Notes: generated by a model not told the origin, from the sequence alone. 64,000 bases of DNA from MGML01 sp034416335 (GCA_034416335.1 DAOULV010000026.1:1-64000); one strand, 5' to 3'. Positions 42,335 to 50,666 are shown, counted from the stretch's first letter. A program made the numbers and translations.

Positions 42335-43348
42335 TTGAAGGCAGTAATAGTTGAAAAATTAGGTGAAGCGACACTTAAGGAAATACCTATCAGGGATCCG
42401 GGCTTCGAAGAAATAAAGGTCAGAATCGCATACTGCGGTATCGGTGGATGCGACCCGTTTATTATCACCGGAGAGGTGGCACTACCGCTGCCCTGGCACC
42501 TGGGTTACCAGGCTTCCGGCGTAATCGAAGAACTGGGTGAAGGCGCAGAAGCGCGGGGATTGAAAGTAGGCGACAGAGTTGCTCTCGATCAGTACCGCTA
42601 TTGCGGAGCATGTTATAACTGCATGCACGACCGGGAGACTTTCTGCGAGAATCGTAATTATCCGTACGGATATCTCGATGCAATGATGGCGGAGTATATT
42701 ACCGTCCACCAGCGACAGGCGTGGAAACTGCCGGAATCGATATCCCTGGAAGAAGCAACGCTTACCGAAGTGGTAGGTGCGTCGATACCGGCTGTAGACC
42801 TGGCGCCTTTCAAGATAGGGGACAGTGTAATGGTTATCGGCGGCGGCACCTGCGGTCTGATTATTTTACAACTGGCGAAGCTGCAGGGCGGGACGAAATT
42901 GACGGTAGTCGAGCCGGTCGAGGCCAAGCGTAAACTGGCACTGAAACTGGGTGCCGACTACGTGATAGACCCGAAAAACCAGGATGTGGTCGCTGAGGCA
43001 ATGAAGATAAGCGAACGCGGATTCGACCGTATAATCGAAGCTTCCGGCGAGTCCGAGATGATACCTCCGTGTATCGACATGCTGGCACAGTGCGGAAAGA
43101 TTGTCCTTTTCGGCATCTATCCGGACAACCCCAAGCTCGACTACGATGTGCATAAGATATGGTTCAAGGAAGCCGGGATACAGGGAGTTTTCGGCCAGTC
43201 GAACCTTTTCCCGAGGGCGGTAGATATTCTGCCCAAGCTCGACCTGAAGTCGATGCTGGGTCCGACATATCCCCTGGAGGACTTCATGGATGCCATAGAA
43301 GCTCACAAGACAATGCAGTATGCCAGGGTGCTGGTCAAGTGTACTTAA
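42335..43348 (+). CDS. Medium-chain dehydrogenase/reductase with structural zinc but no catalytic-zinc ligands
   Basis: A 337-residue zinc-type MDR protein. The structural zinc lobe is intact (CGACYNCMHDRETFC, near residue 90), and the nucleotide-binding loop is VIGGGTCGLI. In the catalytic domain the usual CGICGSD is CGIGGCD, and the usual LGHE is LGYQ, so the standard Cys, His and Glu ligands are all replaced. It is therefore unlikely to be an ordinary zinc alcohol dehydrogenase, and the reaction is unknown. The start is TTG with AGGAGGG 8 bases upstream. A terminator follows. Confidence 0.85.
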   Translation: MKAVIVEKLGEATLKEIPIRDPGFEEIKVRIAYCGIGGCDPFIITGEVALPLPWHLGYQASGVIEELGEGAEARGLKVGDRVALDQYRYCGACYNCMHDRETFCENRNYPYGYLDAMMAEYITVHQRQAWKLPESISLEEATLTEVVGASIPAVDLAPFKIGDSVMVIGGGTCGLIILQLAKLQGGTKLTVVEPVEAKRKLALKLGADYVIDPKNQDVVAEAMKISERGFDRIIEASGESEMIPPCIDMLAQCGKIVLFGIYPDNPKLDYDVHKIWFKEAGIQGVFGQSNLFPRAVDILPKLDLKSMLGPTYPLEDFMDAIEAHKTMQYARVLVKCT

Positions 43349-43373
43349 GATAATTAAGCATAAGCAGCAGGCG

Positions 43374-43405
43374 AAAAAAGGGGAGTAGAAATACTCCCCT
43401 TTTTT
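43374..43405 (+). terminator. Terminator after the MDR gene
   Basis: A 14-bp stem (aaaaaaggggagta / tactcccctttttt) with a GAAA loop. Confidence 0.9.
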
Positions 43406-43413
43406 AAGTTTTG

Positions 43414-43427
43414 GTGATATATATCAC
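43414..43427 (+). promoter_or_regulatory. CRP/FNR-type site upstream of katG
   Basis: A perfect palindrome gtgatatatatcac, i.e. GGTGA-N6-TCACA when one extra base is read on each side. It matches the CRP half-sites at nine of ten positions and sits 3 bases upstream of the katG -35 box, where a regulator could bind. Confidence 0.55.
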
Positions 43428-43430
43428 ATC

Positions 43431-43457
43431 TTGACAATAAAGCGCTGCTGATATAAT
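43431..43457 (+). promoter_or_regulatory. katG promoter
   Basis: TTGACA and TATAAT with a 15-base spacer, shorter than usual, ahead of the GGAGG ribosome site. A short spacer often means activator help or weak basal activity. Confidence 0.55.
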
Positions 43458-43494
43458 CTTATCGTCCCGATGTAATTGAATAAGGAGGAAATTA

Positions 43495-45693
43495 ATGACC
43501 GGAGATAATACGAGGAAGGTAACAGATGGGGCTAGCAAACCTGCCGCTGGCAGCGGTACATCGAATCGAGACTGGTGGCCTGACCAGTTGAACCTCAAGA
43601 TTCTACATCAGAACTCTAACCTGAGTAATCCAATGGGTGAAGAATTTAACTACGCCGAGGAATTCAAGAAACTCGACCTGAATGCAGTAAAGCAGGACCT
43701 TTATGCGCTGATGACCAACTCTCAAGGCTGGTGGCCGGCCGATTACGGACACTACGGGCCGCTTTTCATACGGATGGCATGGCACAGCGCAGGCACGTAC
43801 CGAATGGGCGATGGCCGCGGAGGTGCCGGCAGCGGTCAGCAGCGTTTCCCACCTCTCAACAGCTGGCCGGATAATATCAACCTGGACAAGGCACGCCGGC
43901 TGCTCTGGCCAATCAAGCAGAAATACGGCAGGAAAATATCCTGGGCCGACCTTATGATACTTGCCGGTAACTGCGCGATCGAGTCTATGGGATTAAAGAC
44001 CTTTGGTTTCGGCGGCGGGCGCGAGGACATCTGGGAGCCGGAAGAGGACGTTTACTGGGGCTCCGAGAGCGAATGGCTTGAAGACAGGCGCTATTCCGGT
44101 GACCGGGAACTTGAGAACCCCCTTGCCGCCGTGCAGATGGGTCTGATTTACGTGAACCCGGAAGGGCCAAACGGTAATCCTGATCCGGTTGCGTCGGGCC
44201 GTGACGTCCGCGAGACCTTTTCACGCATGGCAATGAACGACGAGGAAACGGTCGCGCTCGTTGCCGGCGGGCACACGTTCGGCAAAAGTCATGGGGCTGG
44301 CGACCCGGCGCACGTCGGTCCGGAACCTGAAGCCGCCGGTATCGAGGAACAGGGCCTTGGCTGGAAGAGCAGCTTCGGCAGCGGCAAAGGCGGCGATACA
44401 ATCAGCAATGGCATTGAAGGTGCCTGGACGTACAATCCTATCGAGTGGAACAGCGACTATTTCGATATTCTGTTCGGCTACGAATGGGAGCTGACTGAGA
44501 GCCCGGCCGGTGCGAAACAGTGGAGGCCGAAAGGCGGCGCTGCGTCGGACAAGGTGCCGGATGCCCACGATCCTTCGAAACGGCATGCACCCATGATGAC
44601 AACGGCAGACCTTTCATTGAGGTTCGACCCGATCTATGAACCTATTGCGCGGCGTTTCCAAAAGGATCCGGAAGCGTTCGCGGACGCTTTCGCCCGGGCA
44701 TGGTTCAAGCTGACCCACCGTGACATGGGCCCCCGCTCACGCTACCTCGGCCCGGATGTCCCGGCAGAGGAACTAATCTGGCAGGACCCGGTACCCGAAG
44801 TCGATCATGAACTGATAGATGAGCAGGACATCGCGGACCTCAAGGGCAAGATACTTGCTTCAGGTCTGTCCATCTCCCAGCTGGTCTCGACTGCCTGGGC
44901 GTCGGCATCCACGTTCCGTGGTTCAGACAAGCGCGGTGGGGCAAACGGAGCGCGCATTCGTCTTGCGCCGCAAAAAGACTGGGAAGTCAACCAACCCGCC
45001 CAACTGAAGACCGCCCTGCAGACCCTCGAAGGAATCCAGAAGGAGTTCAACAGCACGCAGTCAGGAGGAAAGAAGGTTTCACTCGCCGACCTGATTGTCC
45101 TGGGTGGATGCGCAGGTGTCGAGCAGGTCGCGAAGAACGCCGGATACGATATAACCGTTCCCTTCTCACCGGGACGTACCGATGCGCTGCAGGAGCAGAC
45201 CGACGTGGACTCATTCGCAGTACTCGAACCGGTTGCAGACGGGTTCCGTAATTACCTTAAAACCAAATACGCTGTATCGGAAGAGGAACTGCTGGTTGAC
45301 AGAGCGCAGCTGCTGACACTGACTGCTCCCGAGATGACGGTTCTCATTGGCGGTATGCGCGTCTTGAACGCTAACTCCGGGCAGTCGCAGCATGGTGTAT
45401 TCACCAGGCGACCGGAGACTCTCACCAATGATTTCTTTGTGAATCTGCTCGACATGGGAACGACCTGGAGTGTAACCCCGGAAGATAAAGACGTATTCGA
45501 GGGTCGTGATAGCGAAACCGGCGAGCTTAGATGGACCGGCACCCGTGTCGACCTTATCTTCGGGTCGAACTCCCAGCTCCGGGCTTTAGCGGAAGTCTAC
45601 GGATGTGAAGACTCCGGGGAGAAATTTGTGAACGACTTTGTAGCGGCGTGGAATAAAGTGATGAACCTTGACCGCTTCGACCTCACCCGTTAG
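43495..45693 (+). CDS. katG: Catalase-peroxidase
   Basis: A 732-residue bifunctional heme enzyme that breaks down hydrogen peroxide. Distal residues Arg93, Trp96 and His97 lie in FIRMAWHSAGTYR. The proximal His260 is in VAGGHTFGKSHG. Trp96, Tyr219 and Met245 match the cross-linked Met-Tyr-Trp adduct needed for catalase activity. The second, heme-free domain (from about residue 420) is present, so it is full length. It would protect an anaerobe against oxygen exposure. The GC-rich coding style differs from nearby AT-rich genes, so it may have been transferred. A CRP/FNR-like palindrome precedes the promoter. Confidence 0.97.
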   Translation: MTGDNTRKVTDGASKPAAGSGTSNRDWWPDQLNLKILHQNSNLSNPMGEEFNYAEEFKKLDLNAVKQDLYALMTNSQGWWPADYGHYGPLFIRMAWHSAGTYRMGDGRGGAGSGQQRFPPLNSWPDNINLDKARRLLWPIKQKYGRKISWADLMILAGNCAIESMGLKTFGFGGGREDIWEPEEDVYWGSESEWLEDRRYSGDRELENPLAAVQMGLIYVNPEGPNGNPDPVASGRDVRETFSRMAMNDEETVALVAGGHTFGKSHGAGDPAHVGPEPEAAGIEEQGLGWKSSFGSGKGGDTISNGIEGAWTYNPIEWNSDYFDILFGYEWELTESPAGAKQWRPKGGAASDKVPDAHDPSKRHAPMMTTADLSLRFDPIYEPIARRFQKDPEAFADAFARAWFKLTHRDMGPRSRYLGPDVPAEELIWQDPVPEVDHELIDEQDIADLKGKILASGLSISQLVSTAWASASTFRGSDKRGGANGARIRLAPQKDWEVNQPAQLKTALQTLEGIQKEFNSTQSGGKKVSLADLIVLGGCAGVEQVAKNAGYDITVPFSPGRTDALQEQTDVDSFAVLEPVADGFRNYLKTKYAVSEEELLVDRAQLLTLTAPEMTVLIGGMRVLNANSGQSQHGVFTRRPETLTNDFFVNLLDMGTTWSVTPEDKDVFEGRDSETGELRWTGTRVDLIFGSNSQLRALAEVYGCEDSGEKFVNDFVAAWNKVMNLDRFDLTR

Positions 45694-45718
45694 CAGCAGG
45701 TTGTTAAGTATGTTTAAA

Positions 45719-45750
45719 GGGGTGGAATATTAATATTCCACCCCTCCTTC
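45719..45750 (+). terminator. Hairpin after katG
   Basis: A perfect palindrome (ggggtggaatatt / aatattccacccc) after the katG stop, followed by a short TCCTTC rather than a full T run. Confidence 0.75.
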
Positions 45751-45775
45751 ATTTATCCGGTATTTCTATTAATTC

Positions 45776-46012
45776 AATTTGCATCTGGTTGTTTATATAT
45801 TCCTTACCCCCTGACCCCCTTTCCGACCAGAACAATCGACACTGAGCGGAAGGATTTTCTGGTCAGAAAGGGGGAGTAAATAAGAGAGAGGGGTGAAACC
45901 CCTCTCTCAAACTCTTTCCCCATCAAACAATCGAAACATTTCTGCTAAATACAGCTACTGTTTGAGGGGGATAAAGGGGGTGAACCGAAAATCACAACCA
46001 AAACCGAATAAT
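45776..46012. repeat. Family A intergenic repeat, copy A4
   Basis: The most complete copy. The left end is TTGCATCTGGTTGTTTATAT. Three hairpins follow in order: ccccctttcc...ggtcagaaaggggg, agagaggggt / acccctctct, and ccc(c)atcaaaca / tgtttgaggggg. The right end is AAAATCACAACCAAAACCGA. It occupies most of the 400-base gap after katG. Confidence 0.75.
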
Positions 46013-46029
46013 ACTGCGTTATTTACGTA

Positions 46030-46058
46030 TTGACAATCACTCAGCTCTGAATTATAAT
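46030..46058 (+). promoter_or_regulatory. Near-consensus promoter of a small membrane gene
   Basis: TTGACA, exactly 17 bases, then TATAAT: a full consensus promoter. The -10 box forms the first half of a 12-bp inverted repeat described separately. Confidence 0.85.
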
Positions 46059-46081
46059 ACCTAGTCAATCTAGGTATTATA
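46053..46081 (+). promoter_or_regulatory. Perfect 12-bp inverted repeat over the -10 box (probable operator)
   Basis: tataatacctag / ctaggtattata with a 5-base centre (tcaat). It overlaps the -10 box and the start point, the classical place for repressor binding. It could also be an RNA hairpin in the leader if transcription starts before it, but only the second half would then be transcribed in full. Confidence 0.6.
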
Positions 46082-46096
46082 CTATAGGAGGGTATA

Positions 46097-46453
46097 ATGA
46101 AGATTATTTCTATCATTATTATCGTACTGGGTGTGGTAAGCATTGTGTTCGGAGTCCTGTTTATTACTCAGGCTGCTTCCGGCATGAAGGAAATCGAGGA
46201 ATCTATTGCGCCATTACCGCTTAAGCAACTCGACGATCAATACGATGCGGTAAACATGCAATATAAGCAGATGAGAGATGCCGGTGCTCAGCCAAGTCCG
46301 GAATACAATTACCTGGTCATCCAGAAAACAGGACTCGGATTAGCCAGAGCTAACGTTGGCGCCGCTCAAGCGGTGCAGATTAACGGTATTATCGATATCG
46401 TTCTGGGCCTCGGACTGGGTCTGGCCGGTTTCGTTCTGATGCGATCCCGGTAG
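46097..46453 (+). CDS. Hypothetical membrane protein, two helices flanking a soluble segment
   Basis: A 118-residue protein with N-terminal (about 3-25) and C-terminal (about 94-113) membrane helices. Between them lies a helical segment of about 65 residues (KQLDDQYDAVNMQYKQMRDA) that could face the outside. No family is recognised. GGAGGG precedes the ATG. It is driven by a consensus promoter with an operator-like palindrome, so it is probably a tightly regulated protein. Confidence 0.7.
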   Translation: MKIISIIIIVLGVVSIVFGVLFITQAASGMKEIEESIAPLPLKQLDDQYDAVNMQYKQMRDAGAQPSPEYNYLVIQKTGLGLARANVGAAQAVQINGIIDIVLGLGLGLAGFVLMRSR

Positions 46454-46485
46454 ACGTCTGAATATATCGTAAAGGAATGCAAACT

Positions 46486-46519
46486 CAGACTGGCGTCCTG
46501 ATACCCGGACGCCAGTCTG
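46486..46519. terminator. Hairpin between convergent genes
   Basis: A 13-bp stem (cagactggcgtcc / ggacgccagtctg). Terminator-like, but without a long T run. Confidence 0.65.
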
Positions 46520-46544
46520 AACAATGCGACTGTGTCCATCAGGT

Positions 46545-46949
46545 TTATTGCCGCTGCTCTCCGCAGTTCAGACAGTACCCCTTATGAACGCAGATGGTCC
46601 CGCCGCAGGCAGGACAGCGCCACCGTTGGCGTTCTTTCTCCTCGAAGGCTGCCAGCCCGTTATCCCTGATATATTCAAGGTTTTCCAGCATACTCATTCC
46701 GTACCTGGTCCGGTACCGTTTATCAAGCTGCCTGAGTCTTTTGCAGGGGTACTTTTCACATTCGTAACAAAATCCCGAATCATTCGTTTTCCATATTTCA
46801 CAGTTACGGATAACGCAGCGCGCTATCGATACCCATTGAGTTTCATCCACGGAATAACATCCCGGGCAGGTATTCTTTTGCCTGAGAAAGGCATGGCAGA
46901 TACTGCAGTTCATTCCGCAGGGGGCTATAAGCAGGTTTTTCAACATCAT
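46545..46949 (-). CDS. DUF3795 protein with C-terminal zinc ribbon
   Basis: A 134-residue cysteine-rich protein. The DUF3795 pattern is CGMNCSICHAFL, then CPGCY, then GFCYECEKYPCKRLRQLD. A C-terminal ribbon RCPACGG with CLNCGEQ is added. The family is common in anaerobes and of unknown function; the many cysteines suggest metal binding. The start used is the Met next to a second Met (MMLKNLL), as the longer frame has no good ribosome site. Confidence 0.8.
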   Translation of the reverse strand: MMLKNLLIAPCGMNCSICHAFLRQKNTCPGCYSVDETQWVSIARCVIRNCEIWKTNDSGFCYECEKYPCKRLRQLDKRYRTRYGMSMLENLEYIRDNGLAAFEEKERQRWRCPACGGTICVHKGYCLNCGEQRQ

Positions 46950-47032
46950 AATCCGTCCCGGGTGTTCAAGCTCAGGGATAATTATACAGAAACCGGACGC
47001 ATTATTCATCCTGAGAAAATATAGGTACTATT

Positions 47033-47270
47033 CGGTGTTGGTTGTTATTGTACTCACCCCCGTATCCCCCTCTCACGCAGTACCCTGATTAAGCCGTAAA
47101 GATTAGTTTGCGTGAAAGGGGGAAAGTATTGTTGAGAGGGGGCTCCCTCCCCCATTTTAACTCCCCTCTCCAACCGAAAAAGACTAACAACAATTATCAA
47201 TGGTTTGGGCTGGAGAGGGGTCAGGGGTGAGGTAAATACCACCAACCAAATGTAAACAGAACTAAAATAT
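47033..47270. repeat. Family A intergenic repeat, copy A5 (reverse orientation, different arms)
   Basis: It has the family termini (attcggtgttggttgttatt and the reverse of ttggttggtggtatttacct) and three hairpins, but the arms differ in sequence from the other copies: ccccctctcacgca / tgcgtgaaaggggg, gagagggggc / ccctccccc, and ctcccctctccaacc / gggctggagagggg. The architecture is kept although the sequence is not. Confidence 0.65.
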
Positions 47271-47305
47271 AGACGCGCAAACCATTATGGTCTATAGTCT
47301 ATGCT

Positions 47306-48076
47306 GTGAGTAAGTATTCGATACCATATGATGACGTAAGAGAAGCTATCGATGCATTGCGTGACGGCGCGCGGGAGGTACTGGGCGACTATTTTACCGG
47401 CATGTATTTGTACGGGTCGCTGGCGCTGGGAGATTTTGATCCCGGACGGAGTGACATAGACCCGCTTATAGTAACCAACGGAGAGCTGCCGGATATCACT
47501 ATCGAAGCACTGGCGGATATGCACCGGCGTCTTTTCAGGAACGATATGGTATGGACGAAAAAGATGTCCGGAATTTATATACCGCTGGACGACCTGCGGG
47601 TTTATCGGAAAACAGGCCCGAAAACCCCGATGTTCAACAGGGATGAGTTCCTGGTCGATCGGTACGATATCGACTGGGTGTTTCACCGGCATGTCCTGTA
47701 TAAGTGCGGGGTGGAGATCGAAGGGCCACCTCTAAGAGAAATAATAGACCCCGTGCCGCCGGAACAACTTAAAGAAACCGCCTTTATATTCCTGCGTGAC
47801 TGGGTACTCCTTACGTATGACGACGAGATATTCAGGGGCGAAGGCCACCAGCCGTATTTTGTTCTCACGGTATGCCGCGGCCTGTATACATTCAGGAATG
47901 GTGATGTTGCCACCAAAAGAAAGTCGGTTGAATGGGTGATGGCTAATGTGGACGACAGATGGTCGGACCTGATACGGCAGGCTATGGACTGGCATTACGG
48001 TGACCCGTCGGGAGATATATCCCGGACGCAGAAGTTCATGCGGTATGTGATGGCGAAGGCGGGGGTGATGGTGTAA
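47306..48076 (+). CDS. Nucleotidyltransferase-family protein (AadA-like with DUF4111)
   Basis: A 256-residue protein. The nucleotidyltransferase signature YGSLALGDFDPGRSDIDP lies near residue 35, with the GS and DxD metal-binding pair. The C-terminal half resembles the DUF4111 domain of aminoglycoside adenylyltransferases (FIFLRDWVLLTYDDE, then VEWVMANVDDRW). These enzymes transfer AMP to spectinomycin or streptomycin, but many homologues do not. The real substrate is not known. The start is a GTG. It is preceded by a family A repeat. Confidence 0.78.
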   Translation: MSKYSIPYDDVREAIDALRDGAREVLGDYFTGMYLYGSLALGDFDPGRSDIDPLIVTNGELPDITIEALADMHRRLFRNDMVWTKKMSGIYIPLDDLRVYRKTGPKTPMFNRDEFLVDRYDIDWVFHRHVLYKCGVEIEGPPLREIIDPVPPEQLKETAFIFLRDWVLLTYDDEIFRGEGHQPYFVLTVCRGLYTFRNGDVATKRKSVEWVMANVDDRWSDLIRQAMDWHYGDPSGDISRTQKFMRYVMAKAGVMV

Positions 48077-48162
48077 GGGCTGTATTCATTATTGGTGTTT
48101 CTCTTGACACCCATATTAAGACCACATACACTTAATCTAGTGTACTGGGAGGGTGTGGGACT

Positions 48163-48576
48163 ATGATTTGTCCGGTATGCAAAGTTGATATGGCAATCGT
48201 GGAGTATCACGATATCGAGCTCGATTTCTGTACGGAGTGCAGGGGAGTGTGGTTCGATTCAGGAGAACTGGAGCTGGTGCTTCAAACGCAGCAGGCAGAA
48301 GGAATAGATGAATTTCTTGAAGGGATGAATAGTTCGCCGGATGCCGAAACGAAAGAGAAAAAGCGGAAGTGTCCGATTTGCGGGAAGAAGATGGACAAGA
48401 AGGACGTGGGTAAAGAACCGAAAGTAATGATAGATACCTGCGGCAGAGGTCACGGTCTCTGGTTCGACGGTGGCGAGGTTGTGCAGTTAAGCAGCCAGTT
48501 CAGTTCCGGAGTCGAAGGTCAGGCGGATAATCCCGCGATAGGGTTCTTCGAGGAATTTTTCGGCACGCCGGAATAA
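48163..48576 (+). CDS. zf-TFIIB-type zinc finger protein
   Basis: A 137-residue protein with two TFIIB-like zinc-finger modules. The first is CPVCKVDMAIVEYHDIELD followed by FCTECRGVWFDSGEL; the second is CPICGKKMD, then DTCGRGHGLWFDGGE. The repeated WFD-GE is the family hallmark. Its role is unknown. It lies 42 bases upstream of lemA on the same strand and may be coexpressed. Confidence 0.85.
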   Translation: MICPVCKVDMAIVEYHDIELDFCTECRGVWFDSGELELVLQTQQAEGIDEFLEGMNSSPDAETKEKKRKCPICGKKMDKKDVGKEPKVMIDTCGRGHGLWFDGGEVVQLSSQFSSGVEGQADNPAIGFFEEFFGTPE

Positions 48577-48617
48577 TTTACATAAAGTTAAATTTAACCT
48601 TAAGGAGGTTTGGTATT

Positions 48618-49184
48618 ATGATCGTTTTATGGGTGATACTTGGAATAATCGCACTTGTTATATTATGGATGATAGGTATGTACAACGGTCTGGTGAGATT
48701 AAGGAACGAGGTGAAGAACGCCTGGGCGCAGATAGACGTGCAGCTTAAGCGGCGTTACGACCTGATACCGAATCTTATCGAGACGGTCAAAGGGTATATG
48801 AGCCACGAGCGTGAAACACTTGAAGCAGTCACGCAGGCGCGTAATCTTGCCCAGCAGATATCGGGCACTGCCGGTGCCGGGGCTCGGGCCCAGGCTGAGA
48901 GTGAACTCAGTCAGGCTCTTTCGAGGCTGCTGGTAACAGTTGAGGCCTACCCGGACCTTAAAGCCAACCAGAATTTCCTGGCACTGCAAGAGGAACTCAC
49001 CTCCACGGAAAACAAGATAAGTTTCTCACGGCAGTATTATAACGACTCGGTGCTCAGGTATAACAACAGGACGGAGATGTTCCCGTCCAACTTAATGGCG
49101 AGTATGGCAGGTTTCAAAGCCAGCGAATTCTTCGAGGTAACTCTGTCAGCAGAACGGGAAGCGCCGAAGGTAAGTTTCAGTTAG
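48618..49184 (+). CDS. lemA: LemA family protein
   Basis: A 188-residue LemA protein: one N-terminal membrane helix (about residues 2-22), then a four-helix cytoplasmic or external bundle (NEVKNAWAQIDVQLKRRYDL, IPNLIETVKGYM). LemA proteins are widespread and often encoded with M48 peptidases, as here. The role is uncertain. AAGGAGG precedes the ATG. Confidence 0.92.
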   Translation: MIVLWVILGIIALVILWMIGMYNGLVRLRNEVKNAWAQIDVQLKRRYDLIPNLIETVKGYMSHERETLEAVTQARNLAQQISGTAGAGARAQAESELSQALSRLLVTVEAYPDLKANQNFLALQEELTSTENKISFSRQYYNDSVLRYNNRTEMFPSNLMASMAGFKASEFFEVTLSAEREAPKVSFS

Positions 49185-49254
49185 CGAAATAAAGCATTTT
49201 AAATCAGTATTACGGCAGATGAAATCGCGATACAACGTGATTTACTCAAAGAGC

Positions 49255-49290
49255 GTTACTGGATTCCAGCCTTCGCTGGAATGACAAAAT
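49255..49290. repeat. Short palindromic repeat, family D
   Basis: ggattccagccttcgctgga followed by atgacaaaat resembles a common dispersed genomic repeat. A second, diverged copy lies at about 28087-28120 (tggataccggcttccgccgg). Confidence 0.55.
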
Positions 49291-49355
49291 CCTGCATTTA
49301 GCAGGTAATATGGTTAGGACACGCCAGTTGATTTTATAAATAAAGAAGTAATTAT

Positions 49356-50558
49356 ATGTGGGAGCAAATAAGGTCTAATCGCAGAAGATCGATGGTACTG
49401 GTGATTGCCATGGGCTTGATACTCCTGGCAATCGGCTGGCTGCTGGGTTATGCCTTTATGGACAACCCGGTCGGTGGGCTGGTTGTTGCGGGAATTATCT
49501 GGGGAGTGATGAGCCTGGTAGGGTACTTTCAGGGCGACAGCATACTGCTTACATTATCAAGAGCCAGAAAAATCGGCCCCGACGACCATCCGCGACTGTA
49601 CAATATCGTCGAAGAAATGAAGATTGCCTCCGGACTTGAGTATATGCCGGGTATTTATATAATCGATGATCCCGCAATGAACGCGTTTGCCACCGGTAGA
49701 GACCCGAAACGAGCGTCGGTGGCTATAACTTCCGGACTGCTGAATAAGCTTAACAGAGATGAGCTGCAGGGGGTAATCGCCCACGAGATGGCCCATATTA
49801 AGAACCGTGATGTCCTGCTGATGGCGCTGACCAGTGTGCTGCTGGGGACTATCGTTATCCTGGCGTGGTACGGTTCGAGGATAATGTTATTCAGCGGCGG
49901 GGGCAGGTCAAGGAGTTCATCACGCGGCGGAGGTGGCCAGGCACAGTTGATAATAATGATAGTGGCTATAGCCCTGGCGATACTGGCGCCGATACTGGCC
50001 CAGCTTATTTACTTCGCCATATCCAGGAAAAGGGAATACCTTGCCGATGCATCTTCGGCTTTATATACGCGTTATCCCGAGGGGCTGGCTTCAGCCCTGG
50101 AGAAACTGGGAAAATCCACCGGACAGTTACAGTCAGCCAACAAGGCGACCGCACCGATGTATATCGTCAACCCGTTCCGCAAGGAGGGCGTGAAATTCAG
50201 CGATCTATCCAGTACACATCCACCGATTTCCGAGAGAATAAATATCCTGCGGAAGATGGCAGGCGCTTCCTATATTAATTACAATGAAGCCTACCGGGAC
50301 GTACACCACGGACGCGGGGGAGTTATACCGGCGACAGGACTGGTTGGTGAAAATATTCCGATCCCGGCGAATACTCCTTCTTCGAAAACGGACGATCCCG
50401 ATGAGAAGCAGCGAATTCGGGAAACGTCCGCTGTACTTCAGCGGTTGGGCGGTTACAGAACACTGGAATGTGACTGCGGTGCAAAGCTGAAAATTCCTCC
50501 GGTGATGACCAGGGGGACACTTACCTGTCCGCGCTGCGGCAGGAAACACACCGTTTAA
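49356..50558 (+). CDS. M48 family zinc metalloprotease (HtpX-like) with C-terminal zinc ribbon
   Basis: A 400-residue membrane protease. Two N-terminal helices (about 14-55) precede the peptidase domain with HEMAH (GVIAHEMAHIKN). Two further helices (about 150-172 and 186-220) follow, then the third zinc ligand Glu in REYLADASSALY. A C-terminal zinc ribbon is added: ECDCGAKLKIP with CPRCGRKH. HtpX enzymes cut damaged membrane proteins. It lies 170 bases downstream of lemA, a common pairing, although the gap suggests a separate start of transcription. Confidence 0.9.
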   Translation: MWEQIRSNRRRSMVLVIAMGLILLAIGWLLGYAFMDNPVGGLVVAGIIWGVMSLVGYFQGDSILLTLSRARKIGPDDHPRLYNIVEEMKIASGLEYMPGIYIIDDPAMNAFATGRDPKRASVAITSGLLNKLNRDELQGVIAHEMAHIKNRDVLLMALTSVLLGTIVILAWYGSRIMLFSGGGRSRSSSRGGGGQAQLIIMIVAIALAILAPILAQLIYFAISRKREYLADASSALYTRYPEGLASALEKLGKSTGQLQSANKATAPMYIVNPFRKEGVKFSDLSSTHPPISERINILRKMAGASYINYNEAYRDVHHGRGGVIPATGLVGENIPIPANTPSSKTDDPDEKQRIRETSAVLQRLGGYRTLECDCGAKLKIPPVMTRGTLTCPRCGRKHTV

Positions 50559-50618
50559 ATATATTGCCATATCGCAGGAGATTCTTTGTCGATTCTCTCC
50601 TCAGAATGACGGTACAAT

Positions 50619-50652
50619 AAAGAGGGAGTGACCATTTGGTCACTCCCTCTTT
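50619..50652. terminator. Terminator after the M48 protease
   Basis: A 16-bp stem (aaagagggagtgacca / tggtcactccctcttt). It serves the + strand protease and the convergent small minus-strand gene. Confidence 0.85.
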
Positions 50653-50666
50653 ACATATTTGATTTG

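Noticed and set aside
47306..48076. Calling this gene an aminoglycoside resistance gene
   Set aside because: Only the nucleotidyltransferase and DUF4111 features are visible; resistance cannot be claimed from sequence.
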